From Septoria linicola (Eukaryota; Ascomycota; Dothideomycetes; Mycosphaerellales; Mycosphaerellaceae): a stretch of DNA of 64,000 nt. The position numbers and the translations under genes are program-made. The stretch covers positions 1,302,001-1,366,000 of the forward strand of contig CP099424.1 of the NCBI GenBank assembly GCA_024114885.1, given 5' to 3'. The notes beneath the pieces were generated by a model, which was not told where the DNA came from, ran no database searches, and saw nothing but the letters and a program-made list of their open reading frames with translations. Positions 23,342 to 34,541 of this stretch are shown here, one piece after another (position 1 is the stretch's first letter; each line of letters begins with the position of its first letter).

Positions 23342-26300
23342 ATGGACGAAGTGGCGTGGTGGACGCATTCTCATGACCAAAGAAGATATGCTGACCTACT
23401 CAGTATTACAATGAACAAGTTTCTCAAGAAAAGGCCGTAGATGGCCCGACAGCTAATGACGATGCCTTACGGGCGCTCTCACAGCCTACTTCTCCGACGC
23501 TCAAGAAGTCGTCTGCAAGCAGATGGAAGAAGAGCAAAAAGCCGGAACCAGCGCCGCGACCAGAGCTTGATGTTGCAATCGCTCTACCGTCAACTGATGA
23601 CTTCAGAACCAGTCTGCTCATGCCGAGCTTGTCGACACGCTTCAGCATGCTTAGAGAGCAAGACGATCCGAATTCGCTACTCGGCAAGGCTAGCGACGAC
23701 AGCGTGCTACAGCCTCGGAGGCGTTCTCGCATGGGCGACTTTGGCTTCAGTCCGACAGGACTTGCAGACATCGCCGAAGTCTCCTCGATTCATGGCTCAG
23801 TCCGACGACCCTTTGCTAAGACTAACAGCAGCCGAGCAGATTCGTCATGCATGTCTGAGGAAGGCTATGGCAGTGAGGCTGATGCGCCGACTGGGGGCAG
23901 CGTTATGAGTCGCTCTCGTCCGGGAGAGGGTAACGTCCTGTTTGGAGGTCGCCAAAAGATCTACAAGATCGCGGGCAGTGGTGTCAACTCCACGAAGAGT
24001 TTAGGAAGGCTGGTGTACGACGATGATGTCGGGATGTCAGCATTCCAAAAGTACCGACAGAGGGAGAGGGATTTCGATGGTGGCGAGCTACCACGTCCAT
24101 CTGATGAGAGCCAAGGGTTTGACTTTGGGCTGGACAAGGTCTCGCTGGACTACCAGGATTACGATGGACAACAACCGCTGCCAAACGATTCCGCCAAGGA
24201 TCTCTGCCATTCGCCTTCATTGTCAGCGTATGAAAAGAAGAGATCAACAACATCCTCCGATGCTCGCTCGATCGCGCGGTCGTCCACGGCGGCGACCTCG
24301 GTAGCTTCGCAAACACCAGCAAGCACTGCGCCGTCACCTGCACATGCGCCGTCCAATGTTCTGACACTCAATCCGGCGCCTACACCTCCTCTTGATCGAT
24401 CTACCACGAAGACCAGGAGGCTTTACGAGCATGGTCTCGATCAACACCTGCAAGAGCAGCAAAGCACTGCTATGAGTCGGTTGAATTCAATCCAACGGCA
24501 GCGTGCCATGAGTGGAAAGAATACTACTCCGTTCTTGCACAGTACTAAGAGTGCTGGTAACCTGCAAGATCGATCGCAGTCCCCCGTTCTGGCCTTCAGA
24601 GCTCAATCGCCGGCCATGAACTCGCCAATGTCAACGCTGACTACATTTGGTTCTGTGAAGCATGCGAATTCCGCCACATCAAGTCCTTTGCCAAGTGGAC
24701 CACAATCGCCAATCGAAGGCGCTCACGATCAAGTCAGCGTATTGGCGCAAGCTCTGGAGCCTGCCGACCGTGGCAAAGCTACCGCAATGGGAGCCTTCAA
24801 CAAGCCAGCTCACGCCTTCGACGAGCATCAATATCTCGAGCGCCAGAAGCAGTTGCAAAGATCTGCGTCAAGCGCCGCCGTCAAGACCAAGGAGCTCCCA
24901 CAATCTGCACTGCAGCAACGTGTTAATGCGATTGACCAAATCAGCCAGGACCAGACCAACAAGTCCCCAGATCTATCAACTCGTGCGAGATCCCAGTCCG
25001 CGCCTCGAAAGCACGAGGCCAGCAAGGCATACAACGTATTCCAAAACGCAGTAAACCAATTCCCAGCCAAGCCATCACCGCCACCTGCGAACAAGTCCCC
25101 ACTGCCGGACACACATCGTACCTTCTTTGGCAACATCAGCGCGAGTGACGATGAAGATGACGAAGAAGTTTCCGAAATTGCTCACTCTTTTATGCAACCC
25201 GAGTATGGATACGGTGGGTACCACAGTAAGTGGCAACCCACGATTCTCCCTTCCGTGTCTGAGCATCCAGCCATGAGGAACAGCCGGTCGCAGACTCTAG
25301 CCGAAGAGGAGGAAGAAGATGAGCCACCGAAGGCTTTGAAGAACGCACAGTCGTCGAGGTCGTTGAAGAACATTGCGGTGGATCATGGCGCCGAACTGCC
25401 TAAGCCGCTGGACTCGCCCACGCTTGGCCCGGATGCCCATTCCATGAGCGGCATGAATGGCATGGTACATCACTTGCGTCAGCGGAGCAACCAGTCGTCG
25501 GTCTATCCGACTGACGAACCCACTATAAACGATGATGAGGTCCCCAATGTGCCGGAAATGCCTTGGAATGCAAGGAAGACCGACTCCTATGGCCATGTAG
25601 TGGGTGGTGCGCTCGATCCATTGGCATCACTGCGTGACTCGCACTACACAGCCTCTAACCCATGGGATCTTGACGAAGCGCCCAGTCTCATGGACCGCGG
25701 TAACTCGAGCCAGAGCGATATGAGCCCAGTCGACGCCTCAAGGCAATCCGATATCTCACAGTACCAGGAGACAATGTCTTCGTCACGACCGACATTGACG
25801 CGCGACGGCTCCGAGCTCACAGCCACGGACGACCAACTTCCCTCATGGCAGCGAGAGCTACGAAGGCAACACACCCGCGATGCGAGTACAGCTACCCAGG
25901 AAGGCCGCGATGCCTTCTCCAGAGAACTGGCAGCACGTCGAGAAGCTGTAAAGGAGAATCTTCGAAGTGTAGTGGAGGTCAACAATGGATCGAGATCGGC
26001 TAGCCCTGTGCCTCCGCCGCTATCAATTCCGGGCAACGGAAGTAATGGACTCCGGGCATTCGGCATGTTGCGCGCGAAGACTAGCAGAGAGTCGCTTGCT
26101 CACATGCGCGAACATCCTTCGAAGGCGTTGAAAACACTCGGAGTGGCAAACAATCCTAGCATGAACAATCTGATGCAAGGCGATAGGAATGGCCACAGCT
26201 TGGATATGGTCCGCCCGCGAGGAAACTCTTCGGCACGAGCGCCTATGCCGCCCACATCTCAGCATCCTGCGTTCAAAAATGATCCCCAGGAGCGCTCCGA

Positions 26301-27246
26301 AGAGAACGGGAGCAGCGAGCTTCCTCGAGAACGTCAGCTTGCTTCAAGCCGATCCGCAGCTCAGCTGAATGGTCGCAACCGAAGTCGTTCCAACTCAGCC
26401 GCCACCAATGGTCGCTCACGAAGTCGGACTGGTCCTTATCGTGACGATTTGGAAAAGGCCATGATCGAGGGGCACGGATCGAGTGCAACAGCCCACGAGT
26501 TCTCGCCTGATGGATCACCAGCCTTACCTCCCTCTGATCGCTCTAGTGACGGCTCGCGTTCCGGCATGCAAGCATATTTTGACCAGAAGAATGGACGCTC
26601 ACTGCATTCCGTGAATACGCAGATTGCCAGTAGTGGTCCGAGCCCAGCCACGACACCCTCAACGCTCGTGTCCAATGTCTATACCCCTGGCCGTCCTGTA
26701 CCTGTGGCGAACGCCTATTCGGAGAACCCAACACCGCCCATCATGGGCTCGAGTCCTGCATTGAGTCCTGTCATCAGCCCGACCACATTTGCTGGCGGCG
26801 TGCCATTCCCAGCTCGAGGTGCAGGCTTGCGCAAGCGGACTATCACCAAGCACGATATTTCAGAGCCAACGCTCATTTCTTCCACTTCCAACGTGGACAC
26901 TGTCGATCTTCCACCTGGCGCCTCCCTAAAGAACGGCATGGAAGACGCACCGCCGATACCACCCATCAACCCACGACGCCGGGGCACGCGCAAGATGTTC
27001 GGCCTTGGTTCTAAGGAGCCAGCAGAGCCAACAATTCCACAGGCTACCCGATCGGATCCCAATCTTCTACTGCAGACTTCGCCGAAACGCGAGGCGCAGA
27101 TCATGCCAGGCAATGTTATGCGACTGCAAGCATTTGATCAGCCTCAATTTGGTGGGTTGATTCCCACCACACCCGGCTCTCCCGAGCAGCGAGTTCGTGG
27201 GCCTGGTCGCGCAGTTACCGCTCCAATGGAAGGCGGTATGTTTTGA
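23342..27246 (+). CDS. Large disordered Ser/Pro-rich fungal protein, 1283 residues
   Basis: A 3.8-kb open exon (23404-27246) is preceded by coding sequence reaching back to an acceptor CAG at 23403. Joining ATG GAC GAA (23342-23350) over a 53-nt intron gives MDEYYNEQVSQEKAVDG... and an exact multiple of three (3852 nt). The donor there is GTGGCG, a weak site, so the first exon is tentative; starting at the ATG at 23620 would drop 71 conserved-looking residues. The protein is mostly low complexity (Ser, Pro, Gln, Arg) with islands such as FGGRQKIYKIAG, GRLVYDDDVGMSAFQKYRQRERDF and RTRRLYEHGLDQHLQEQQ, an ordered-looking LPSWQRELRRQHTRDAST..FSRELAARREAVKENL coiled region (about 815-860) and SP/TP sites suggesting phosphorylation. 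I do not recognise a named family; a scaffold or polarity factor is only a guess. Confidence 0.82.
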
Positions 27247-27951
27247 TGATGCAAACGAATCAGCTTCGATCTGTGATCAGCGACCCAGCAACAATAGACC
27301 TGGCCACACTGGCCACCGACTCTTTCTTTAAGACTTCCATGTACACTATTATCGAGAAAGGCTAGGCTTCTACCGCCATCGCTGCTGCCATCGAATCGGT
27401 CCACTACCCGATGCACGACTGCAGAGGCGGCCCTTTCTTGATCATCCTCTTCACTGAGTGTGTAAAGTATGACGAGACGAGAACAACGTATTTCGACAGG
27501 CGTTTTTGGTTCTGGGAGGTGACATGATGTGGTCCAGGAAGGTGGAGCAAGAGAAGCAGAAAATGACGGAAAGAGACAACAAGTGTCGGCGGGAGGATGG
27601 GAAGTTGGCATTTTTGTACTTGATTTAGCGACTGCACGATGATACCACAAGAGTTGAGTCTGTTTAGTTAGCCTCTTGCACTGCACATTTTGAAGTGTGG
27701 GGATGAAATGGATAAGTGAATTGTGAAACGTACAATACACTCAATCTTCTCGTTCTTCGTTCTATGTTGCACTGAGTTGCTGTTACATTCTCTAAAGATC
27801 TCGTGCATCTTCATTCACTGTCGTATTATGTCAGACATTGTAAGACATCTTCACTATCGCGCGCGTTGCACGTGTAGCGCATATAAAATGCAAGACCTGG
27901 CGAAGTATTGCCTCCACCAGACCGCAAATCCACAAGGTCCCCAATACCCAA
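27247..27951. other. Intergenic, 3' region and leader
   Basis: Holds the 3' end of the large disordered-protein gene and the promoter of the small Cys/His gene. An A/T-richer patch lies at about 27600-27800. No other gene supported. Confidence 0.5.
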
Positions 27952-28281
27952 ATGTGCCACACACAGACCTCAATCTACACCTGCGGCCACAGCAGCCAGA
28001 TGCTTGCACATTGCCAAGAACACATCTCAACAGACGGGCGGCAGTGTCAAGGACCCACGTCGAACACTGGCTTCGAGAAGCGTGTCGAAGTTGCTTGTCC
28101 GGATTGTTTGGCGTGGAAGTGGAGACAGAAGCAACCGAAAGCTCCAGCTCCGGCTCCGCTGAGTGAGGCTGCGGTTATGGTGGGCGGGAGGAAGAGAGAG
28201 CTTCCTGAGGATCCGAATTGTGGCAATCCGAAGGATGGGAAGGCGGCGCTGGCGGGAGGGGGGAGGTGTGTGGCTATGTAG
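27952..28281 (+). CDS. Small Cys/His-rich hypothetical protein, 109 residues
   Basis: An uninterrupted frame with a Cys/His pattern like a small zinc-binding fold common in fungal hypothetical proteins: MCHTQTSIYTCGHSSQML..HCQEH, then RQCQG and VACPDCLAWKW. The second half is Lys/Pro/Ala-rich and ends GGGRCVAM. Function unknown. The sense strand changes from C-rich to G-rich along the gene. It converges with the OXLD1-like gene 56 bases downstream. Length and the paired C-x-C/H motifs argue for a real gene, but conservation was not tested. Confidence 0.5.
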   Translation: MCHTQTSIYTCGHSSQMLAHCQEHISTDGRQCQGPTSNTGFEKRVEVACPDCLAWKWRQKQPKAPAPAPLSEAAVMVGGRKRELPEDPNCGNPKDGKAALAGGGRCVAM

Positions 28282-28337
28282 ATTGGCCAGAGCTCCGAGA
28301 AGGAGAAGATTTGGAGGGTGGCTGGCGTGGTCTAGGT

Positions 28338-29228
28338 TCATCTAGGACTTGCGCTCGCGATGGATGGAGTTCTTGTCGATGTACTCCATGCAGCAGGCCT
28401 GAGTTCTGTATCGAGTGCTGTTTCGATCTTCTCTCCTCTCTGCTTATGCATTTCCTTCAGCTTCTTCTCTGTTCTCATAAACTCGCGAATGCCAAGTGGT
28501 ACGCCAGCTAGAGGATCCTCGTCTATGCCTCCGTCTCCCCCTTCGACGACTTCTGCTACTTGCTGCGGCACAGCATCATTCCATAGCGTCTCGCTGCCGC
28601 CACCATCATCGTCCATGCTAATCGCCACGTGCGCGGGAGTGCTTGAATCTGCAGACATGAGACCTGTAGCTTGACCCTGCAGACGCTGCATATTCTGCGC
28701 TGTTTTGGCTTCTTTCATTTTGAGAGCAAACTCCTCTAGCTCTTCGCGGAAACGCTCCCAAACGCAGTTTACGCAGCCGGACATACAGCAATTGTCTGGT
28801 TCTTCGGGTTTGGGTGGCACGAGTACGCCTGCGATCAAGCGAGATTGACTCTCGGCGAGGCGTTTGCGCTCTATAGCGTCCAGTTCGCGGTCACCAAAGA
28901 CGCGTTTTGCTCGAGCTATGGTGGAATCGTCTGCTTGGGGCTTTGTTGCTGTCTTCTCTGCCTCTTTTGTGGTCATTGGGTAGAGGTCTTCTGGCGAAGG
29001 GTCGGCGTATGGCCGGTCGACGTGTTGCCGTTCGCCGTGGAGCGGAGCATCGAGGGCATCGCGCTCATATCCTGGGAATGCAGCGGGCTTTGGTTGCGTC
29101 TGGAGATCATTGTTTCTGCTGGACACGCGGCAACGTCGTGTCTGCAGCCATGGTCGCGGACAGCTGACTCGAGAGACTGCGAATGGTCCCTCGACTGCTC
29201 GTGCGAGGGTTGGGAATGCTGTGCGCAT
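28338..29228 (-). CDS. Oxidoreductase-like domain protein (OXLD1-like, probably mitochondrial)
   Basis: Single exon of 296 residues from ATG at 29228 (MRTAFPTLARAVEG); a longer upstream frame to 29333 exists but the start chosen gives a basic, Ser/Arg-rich mitochondrial-type presequence (about residues 1-40). The core motif PDNCCMSGCVNCVWERFREELEEF (about 140-165) is the signature of the oxidoreductase-like N-terminal family, which includes human OXLD1 and a yeast mitochondrial protein. The Cys residues suggest metal binding or redox function, but the biochemical role is not known. The C-terminal third is acidic then Lys-rich helical. It is divergent from the C2H2 gene, sharing an upstream region of about 420 bases. 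Confidence 0.82.
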   Translation of the reverse strand: MRTAFPTLARAVEGPFAVSRVSCPRPWLQTRRCRVSSRNNDLQTQPKPAAFPGYERDALDAPLHGERQHVDRPYADPSPEDLYPMTTKEAEKTATKPQADDSTIARAKRVFGDRELDAIERKRLAESQSRLIAGVLVPPKPEEPDNCCMSGCVNCVWERFREELEEFALKMKEAKTAQNMQRLQGQATGLMSADSSTPAHVAISMDDDGGGSETLWNDAVPQQVAEVVEGGDGGIDEDPLAGVPLGIREFMRTEKKLKEMHKQRGEKIETALDTELRPAAWSTSTRTPSIASASPR

Positions 29229-29646
29229 GCTGTTGTATCGAGCAGAACACGAGCAAGTGTTCGAAGGACGATTCATCGACAATCTCGAACACGACGTCAC
29301 CGCCTTGGCACTTTTGCAAGTGAGTGCCACCAACCTCGGACTCTGCTCTTCTTCTGTATCTATTCACGATAGAAATCCACTCTTCTGTCATGTTGATCTA
29401 TGGTCTAGACATGCCAGTTTGAGTCTCCAAGATTGCTCCGAATGTCTCGTAGACGGTCCTCTTCTGTGGAAGCTGAAGGATGTCCCCTTGCTGTGAAGTG
29501 TCACCTGCCGAAAGGAAGCTGAGCTGAGCCTGCCGCCCATATCTCGCATAATGGCGGCGTAGACTTAGGATGTAAGACGCGTGTCTTCTGACTTCTTCAA
29601 TAATATTGATGCTTCACACTTGGACGTCACAGAGACAGCTCGTACC
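29229..29646. other. Bidirectional promoter region
   Basis: Between the divergent OXLD1-like and C2H2 zinc-finger genes. No coding signal of its own; presumably contains both promoters. Confidence 0.5.
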
Positions 29647-31208
29647 ATGGATCCCTATGCTCAGCCAGCTGGAGACTGGAACATGGACACATCGGCGGAC
29701 ACCGTGAATCCAGCGGACTTGAGCGCCATTGATGTGAGCGGCCTAACATTCTGGAACAGTCGCTTTGCAAGCACTAGCTGACATCGCAATGCCTATAGCT
29801 GTGGGATCTATCTATTTACATGGACCCGTTCGATCAATCGTTGGCACCTACTGCTCCGGTGGCAATCCCAGGAACCCAGGTGGCCATGCCCAAGCACTCT
29901 CGTGTTTCTCTATTGTCAACAAGTCCTCCCGATCTAGGCTGGCAGTGGGGCTATGATCCAATGTTAATCGCCTCACCAGCGAGGCGACCAAGTCAAGGTC
30001 AACTTGCAAAGCAATCATGTGGTTCCATAACAAGCAGGAGCCGACTGTTAGCAGCTACAACTGACGAAGCGCCGGAGACGGTCTATGAAGACAGCGACAG
30101 CCATCACTCCTGGACTGCCTCGGACAATTTCGAAACGTGGTGCAACAGTCTTCGGGAACGCCTAGCAGACTTTCGCCGATGTCAAGAGCGCACAGTCATC
30201 ATCACTTCGGCCCTGCAAACGAGACAAAGAAGGAAAGTGCACTCAATGGCTAACCTTCTTGGCCTCAGCCATATGAGTTTAGGCTCTGGCAGGAACAAAC
30301 AAATTCTCATGAGTAAGTGCGAACTGGTCAGACCAGCAAGTCTTACAGATGCGGCTCGCGACAAGAGGTGGAATCCAGTGCGGGACAACTGGGCTCGAGG
30401 CCTTGTGGACCCGAGAGCGGTGTTGTTTGAAGGACTGGCAATGGGAGAAACCATTACTCGCTTCCAGCAGCACCTGCTTGACGCAGGCCTTCCGCTGCCC
30501 AAGCGGCTTGCGATCGACCCCAACTGCGTACTAGGTGATGGCAGGATGAAGACTTCGACCACGATGTATGCGTGCTTCGAAACACCAGACGATGCGGCAG
30601 TCACTGTTTTAGCACTGGACCAAGCGAAACCGAACTGGAACGCGAATGAGTCCAACCTGGAATGCGACTACGTTCGCTTTCCACCAGGCAGTGATCTAGA
30701 GGACACTCTCTGCGCACACTTCGAGACTCTCCCGCGTCTGCTTCGAGAACAATCGTCACGTCAGCAAGTGCAAGCCAACGCAAGCTTCGTCAGCCAAAGT
30801 ACAGATTGTGCAATGTACTCCGACTCCGAAAATGAAGACTTCTCCTTAGCTTCACCAGGACTCACAATGCCCATGCATCGCTTCAGCTCGCGTACACTCT
30901 CGAATGGCTCATCGCAGTCACGAGATGCTGGATATGCTTCGGGATGCTCGGTCATTAGCCAGATGCTATCGGAGCATAGCGAAGCAAGTGCAACGAAGAA
31001 ACGGAAACGTATGCCCAAAGGGTCGTATCCATGCACATTCGGTGCGTGCGATAAAGTCTTCCATCGGGATGGTGATAGGCGCAAGCACGAGAAGAATCAC
31101 TCTGGCGAAAGGAAGCATACTTGTGAAAAGTGCAGCAGAGGGTTCCTCTTTCCAAAAGATCTTAAGAGGCATATGGTGACGCATGGTTGTGCTGTCTCTG
31201 GCGGCTGA
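29647..31208 (+). CDS. C2H2 zinc-finger protein (putative transcription factor)
   Basis: Exons 29647-29733 and 29799-31208 join over a 65-nt intron (GTGAGC...TAG) and give 498 residues; the first exon starts MDPYAQPAGDWNM and the second begins LWDLSIYMDPF. Residues about 438-495 hold two C2H2 fingers: YPCTFGACDKVFHRDGDRRKHEKNH, then a GERKHTCE linker and CEKCSRGFLFPKDLKRHMVTH. The first finger has a long C-x4-C spacing and the linker resembles the TGEKP type. The rest is Ser/Thr-rich and disordered, with a region around residues 100-330 that looks folded (NLLGLSHMSLGSGRNKQ; RFQQHLLDAGLPLPKRL). It probably acts in the nucleus as a DNA-binding regulator; target genes are unknown. Confidence 0.86.
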
Positions 31209-31620
31209 TACGCTAGCGTCAATGCAACAGGAAGCAGACTAATGCCTGACGTGAGTTGCGTCGCCATCTCCTTCTGTACAGTGACAAGCATTTGACTACC
31301 GCTTCGCCTCCCGTCGCATGTCCATTTGGGCAACGATCGGTCGCGCAGAAATTCAGGTTAGCTCTCTTGCAACTGCATGAGCCATGCAGGGACGGACAAG
31401 CGACATTGAAAGCGGCTGGCTGCAGATACACACATCCCTGTTCATGGTACCACAAAGATATCATGGCGTTTGTACCATTTGGCAAACAATGACGCTCCTT
31501 CACTTAGACTGAGATCTCGGGCGAACCACTGATGAGCGCTTCGTCACCCTTTACCACGAGCACACCGTCAAGAACAAGTGGCTTGTCAGGAGATCACTGT
31601 GGCCGCGCACCTTGCTAGCC
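31209..31620. other. Intergenic, no gene supported
   Basis: Separates two plus-strand genes. Contains the expected 3' end and promoter; no extra coding, repeat or RNA signal seen. Confidence 0.5.
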
Positions 31621-33514
31621 ATGGTATGTTGTGCTTGAAAGTGATGGTAAGACACAAGCTGACGTGACTTAGGCGAGCACATCACTGGGTTCGTGCCTCA
31701 AACGTTACAAGCTAGGCACCGAAAGAGTTGTCGAGTGGCTGTGCAGTACTGCTCGAGATGTCGCTCGTCGTGGAACCGAAGCTCTCGATCTGAGCGCTAA
31801 ACTCACCACGAAGGATCTCGTTCGACTGGCCGAGTACATTGCGCAGGCAAAACCCGCGATCGCAGTGCCTGGTCCTATCCTGGTATCCATTGCAGACGTG
31901 ATCAAAGGCCGCACCTTCTGCGCCGACTTCTTCCAGCGGCTCGAGGGCGGTCGCAAGCGAGGCAGTCAGAACTTACTCGAAGTGAACGCACGGCATCGCT
32001 ACTTCATCAATGGGCTCACAGAAGTGCAAGCACTTCTACGTACTCTGGACATCGCCAAACCTGACCGCCCGTTGAAGCACTCGAGAACGAAGACAGTGGA
32101 GAGCAATCACAAGAATTTATTCGAGCTTTTGCAACTGGAAGAGCCTGCTAATGTTTCACCTTCGACCGAGCCCTCCAGCTGCCGATCGAATCCACAGGCG
32201 CCTGCGAAAGAAGTCCTGCCTAGCTTCGAAGAGGACTACGACGATGCATGCTTCTTTGCAATTTGGTGCACATTCGAAGACATCCGCGAGATCCGCCTTT
32301 CTCGCGCGAGGTGTGGCAACGACACTATAATGGGGACATGAGTTTCATTATTGGTGTGCATACCACAAATGCTGCCGTGCAATTGACTGAGGAAATCGAA
32401 AAGAACAGGCTTGGTGAGTACAAGTGGCTCTGCAGTTACCAAGAGATCTCCGAATTGTTCGGACTGGAGCTCTCGCTTTGCACAGGCCAAGCGACGCACT
32501 TCGCAAGCCACCTTAGTGGCGTCACGCCCATGTCACGGCGCGAGCACACTTCAGACCCTGGCGACCTCCTATGTGCTGCGGCTTGGTCGGTGTTGTGCGA
32601 TTTTCGCTCAGTTGCAGGTCTTAACAGGGAGTGGCCAGCTGAGGATCACAGTCACCTACGGCTTTCTCTCCATCCCTTTGCTTCGGTGCTTCGCGAAGTC
32701 GAGCCAACCGTTCGCTTACTGGCAGATAAAGCTCGACTCAAAATTCGACTCACTGGAGATTGAAGGCTTTGTCATCGATATATTCACCTTTGGCTTGATC
32801 CTGATGAGTAGATTCGGTCTGGTGCCGATCTGGGTCGTTGCCCAATGTCATATGCTGATGAATATCCTCGACGCTCTTGGGTCGCAGCCTGGAGTTGGCT
32901 TCCAAGTGCTTGTTGCTACGCTCACGCGCGGCTCAGAGGACGCCCGATTGGAAAAGTATCATCGTATCGCTCAAGCGGCACCTGGGCATGCAAACTTCAA
33001 GCGACTGAAGGATTATTTCGCAGAGCAGGCGAAAGTGACGACATGTCTGTTACCTCAGTCCTTCACTGGCACATATCCTTGGCCGCGAGACCGACATCCC
33101 GAGGAATTACTGTCCGCCTTTCCTCTCCTGGCTGGTTCTTGGCTGCGAGACATTACACTTTACTCTTGCAAAACGGGAATCGAACACGCCAATGCAGATA
33201 TATGCACTCTTGGGGCAGCGTACCTGTACAGAGCGGCTAACCGGTGGGGACTGCTGGAAGGGAAGTGGGCGGATATGGAAGCCCTAATCCACGGTCAAGC
33301 GATGCATGGACAGTATGTCCTGGACTCGCACAACATCGAAGGTTACGCCCGACACTTGGACATCGCTATCGGGATACCAGTCACTGCATTCTCCAGCAGA
33401 TCTTCTGAGCCTCCAAAACTTCCCAAGGCATCGGTCATGGCAACAAAGATGAAAAGACTGGAAGTGCCTCATCTTGAGGTCAAGAGGGATAACATGACAC
33501 TTCAGTCGTCGTGA
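31621..33514 (+). CDS. DUF6604-type fungal protein with two frame breaks
   Basis: A start ATG (31621-31623) is followed at once by a 49-nt intron (GTATGT...GCTGACGTGACTTAG, 31624-31672), then ASTSLGSCLKRYKLGTERVVEWL, typical of the DUF6604 N-terminus (LxxYKxxT...WL). Features in order: LTTKDLVRLAEYIAQ, NARHRYFINGLTEVQALLR, ACFFAIWCTFEDIREIR, then a change of frame near 32,295, DMSFIIGVHTTNAAVQLTEEIE, LHPFASVLREVEPTVR, a second change back near 32,745, EIEGFVIDIFTF...PIWVVAQCHMLMNI, and LGAAYLYRAANRWGLLEGKWADME before the stop at 33512-33514. The breaks are single-base and in opposite directions, and no intron of usable size explains them. They may be sequence errors in homopolymers or an early pseudogene. 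The molecular function of the family is unknown. Confidence 0.68.
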
Positions 33515-33768
33515 GTGAATCGCCGTATCAGTACATGGCAGAAGATAGATGCAGAAATCGAATAAGCTACGAGTGAATATCACATGCAAAACTCATGCCT
33601 AAGGCCTCCAAAATTCAGCCCCTGTCAAACTTGCAACGTCTCGAGTCGCGCGCATCGCGCAACTCCATAACTTTAGTCCACACCTTGCCATTGACACAAC
33701 TCCCCACTGCTCTGTACAACCCTTCTTTCTGCAAACACTTCAAGTCACTCCTTTAACAAGTAATCAAA

Positions 33769-34223
33769 ATGACGCGCGCCCAACAACAAGTCTCTCTGGC
33801 TCTGCTCCTCGCATCCGTAAATCCTCACCCTCCAAGCCAATCTATCCTCACATTCGCAGCTAACACTTACTGTCTTGTCAATTCAGCTCTACACAATCCT
33901 CTTCATGGGACTCCTGCCCCTGCCAACTAGTATTCAGAACGACATAATACCATACGTATGTTCTTTCCTCCTGCCTATCCTCCTCCCCACTCCCTCCTAA
34001 ACCCCCTCCCTCCTTCACCTCATCATCTCATTTCATCTCACTAACTTGTATGGATCCACAGCTCCCCTTCTGGGCCCTGATATCCTTCGGCGCACTCCTG
34101 CTAGGCAAACTCGGCTACGGCGTGCTCACATTCAACGATGTACCGGAAGCACACGACGAATTGATGAAGCAGATTCAGGAAGCGAGGACGGATTTGAAGA
34201 GGTTGGGGGTGGATGTGGATTAG
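33769..34223 (+). CDS. dpm3: Dolichol-phosphate mannosyltransferase subunit 3
   Basis: ER membrane subunit that anchors the catalytic Dpm1; the complex makes dolichol-P-mannose for N-, O- and GPI-mannosylation. Three exons, 33769-33816, 33887-33955 and 34062-34223 (279 nt, 92 residues, the normal family size), use GT-AG introns of 70 and 106 nt. The protein has two N-terminal hydrophobic helices (VSLALLLASLYTILFMGLLPL and LPFWALISFGALLLGKLGYG) and the diagnostic tail VLTFNDVPEAHDELMKQIQEARTDLKRLGVDVD, a coiled helix that binds Dpm1. The second intron and preceding exon are extremely C-rich while the last exon is G-rich. Easily missed because each exon is under 60 residues. Confidence 0.93.
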
Positions 34224-34541
34224 AAGAAGGGCCAAGGGAAGGAGAGAGGTGTAATGATATTGGAAGGGAAGCAACGGAAAGGCAGGCATGGCACCGAGAG
34301 ATGGAGTTGCTTGGTTCGGGAAACAGCGAGGCGCAAAGGGGAAAGATGTGAGCGACAGCGGACTGACGGATGAGCATGTCAATGTATCGTATTATACAAA
34401 GACCGAAGGACTCAAGCATGGCGAGAAGAGAGCTTCCCCTCAATACAACACACGATACTCGAATTTGAATGAGCAAAGGCAACCGCTGTTCGCGAAGTCC
34501 TAGGTTCTATGGTATCCGCAAACTGCATGTGGTACACAATA
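34224..34541. other. Intergenic between convergent genes
   Basis: Separates the ends of dpm3 and the long membrane-anchored protein gene. The first half is strongly purine-rich on the plus strand (gaagaagggccaagggaagg-type) and continues the G-rich end of dpm3. No gene supported. Confidence 0.5.

Noticed and set aside
27144..27740. 198-residue minus-strand frame across the end of the large disordered-protein gene
   Set aside because: Its first part is antisense to a coding exon and the rest lies in A/T-richer 3' sequence.
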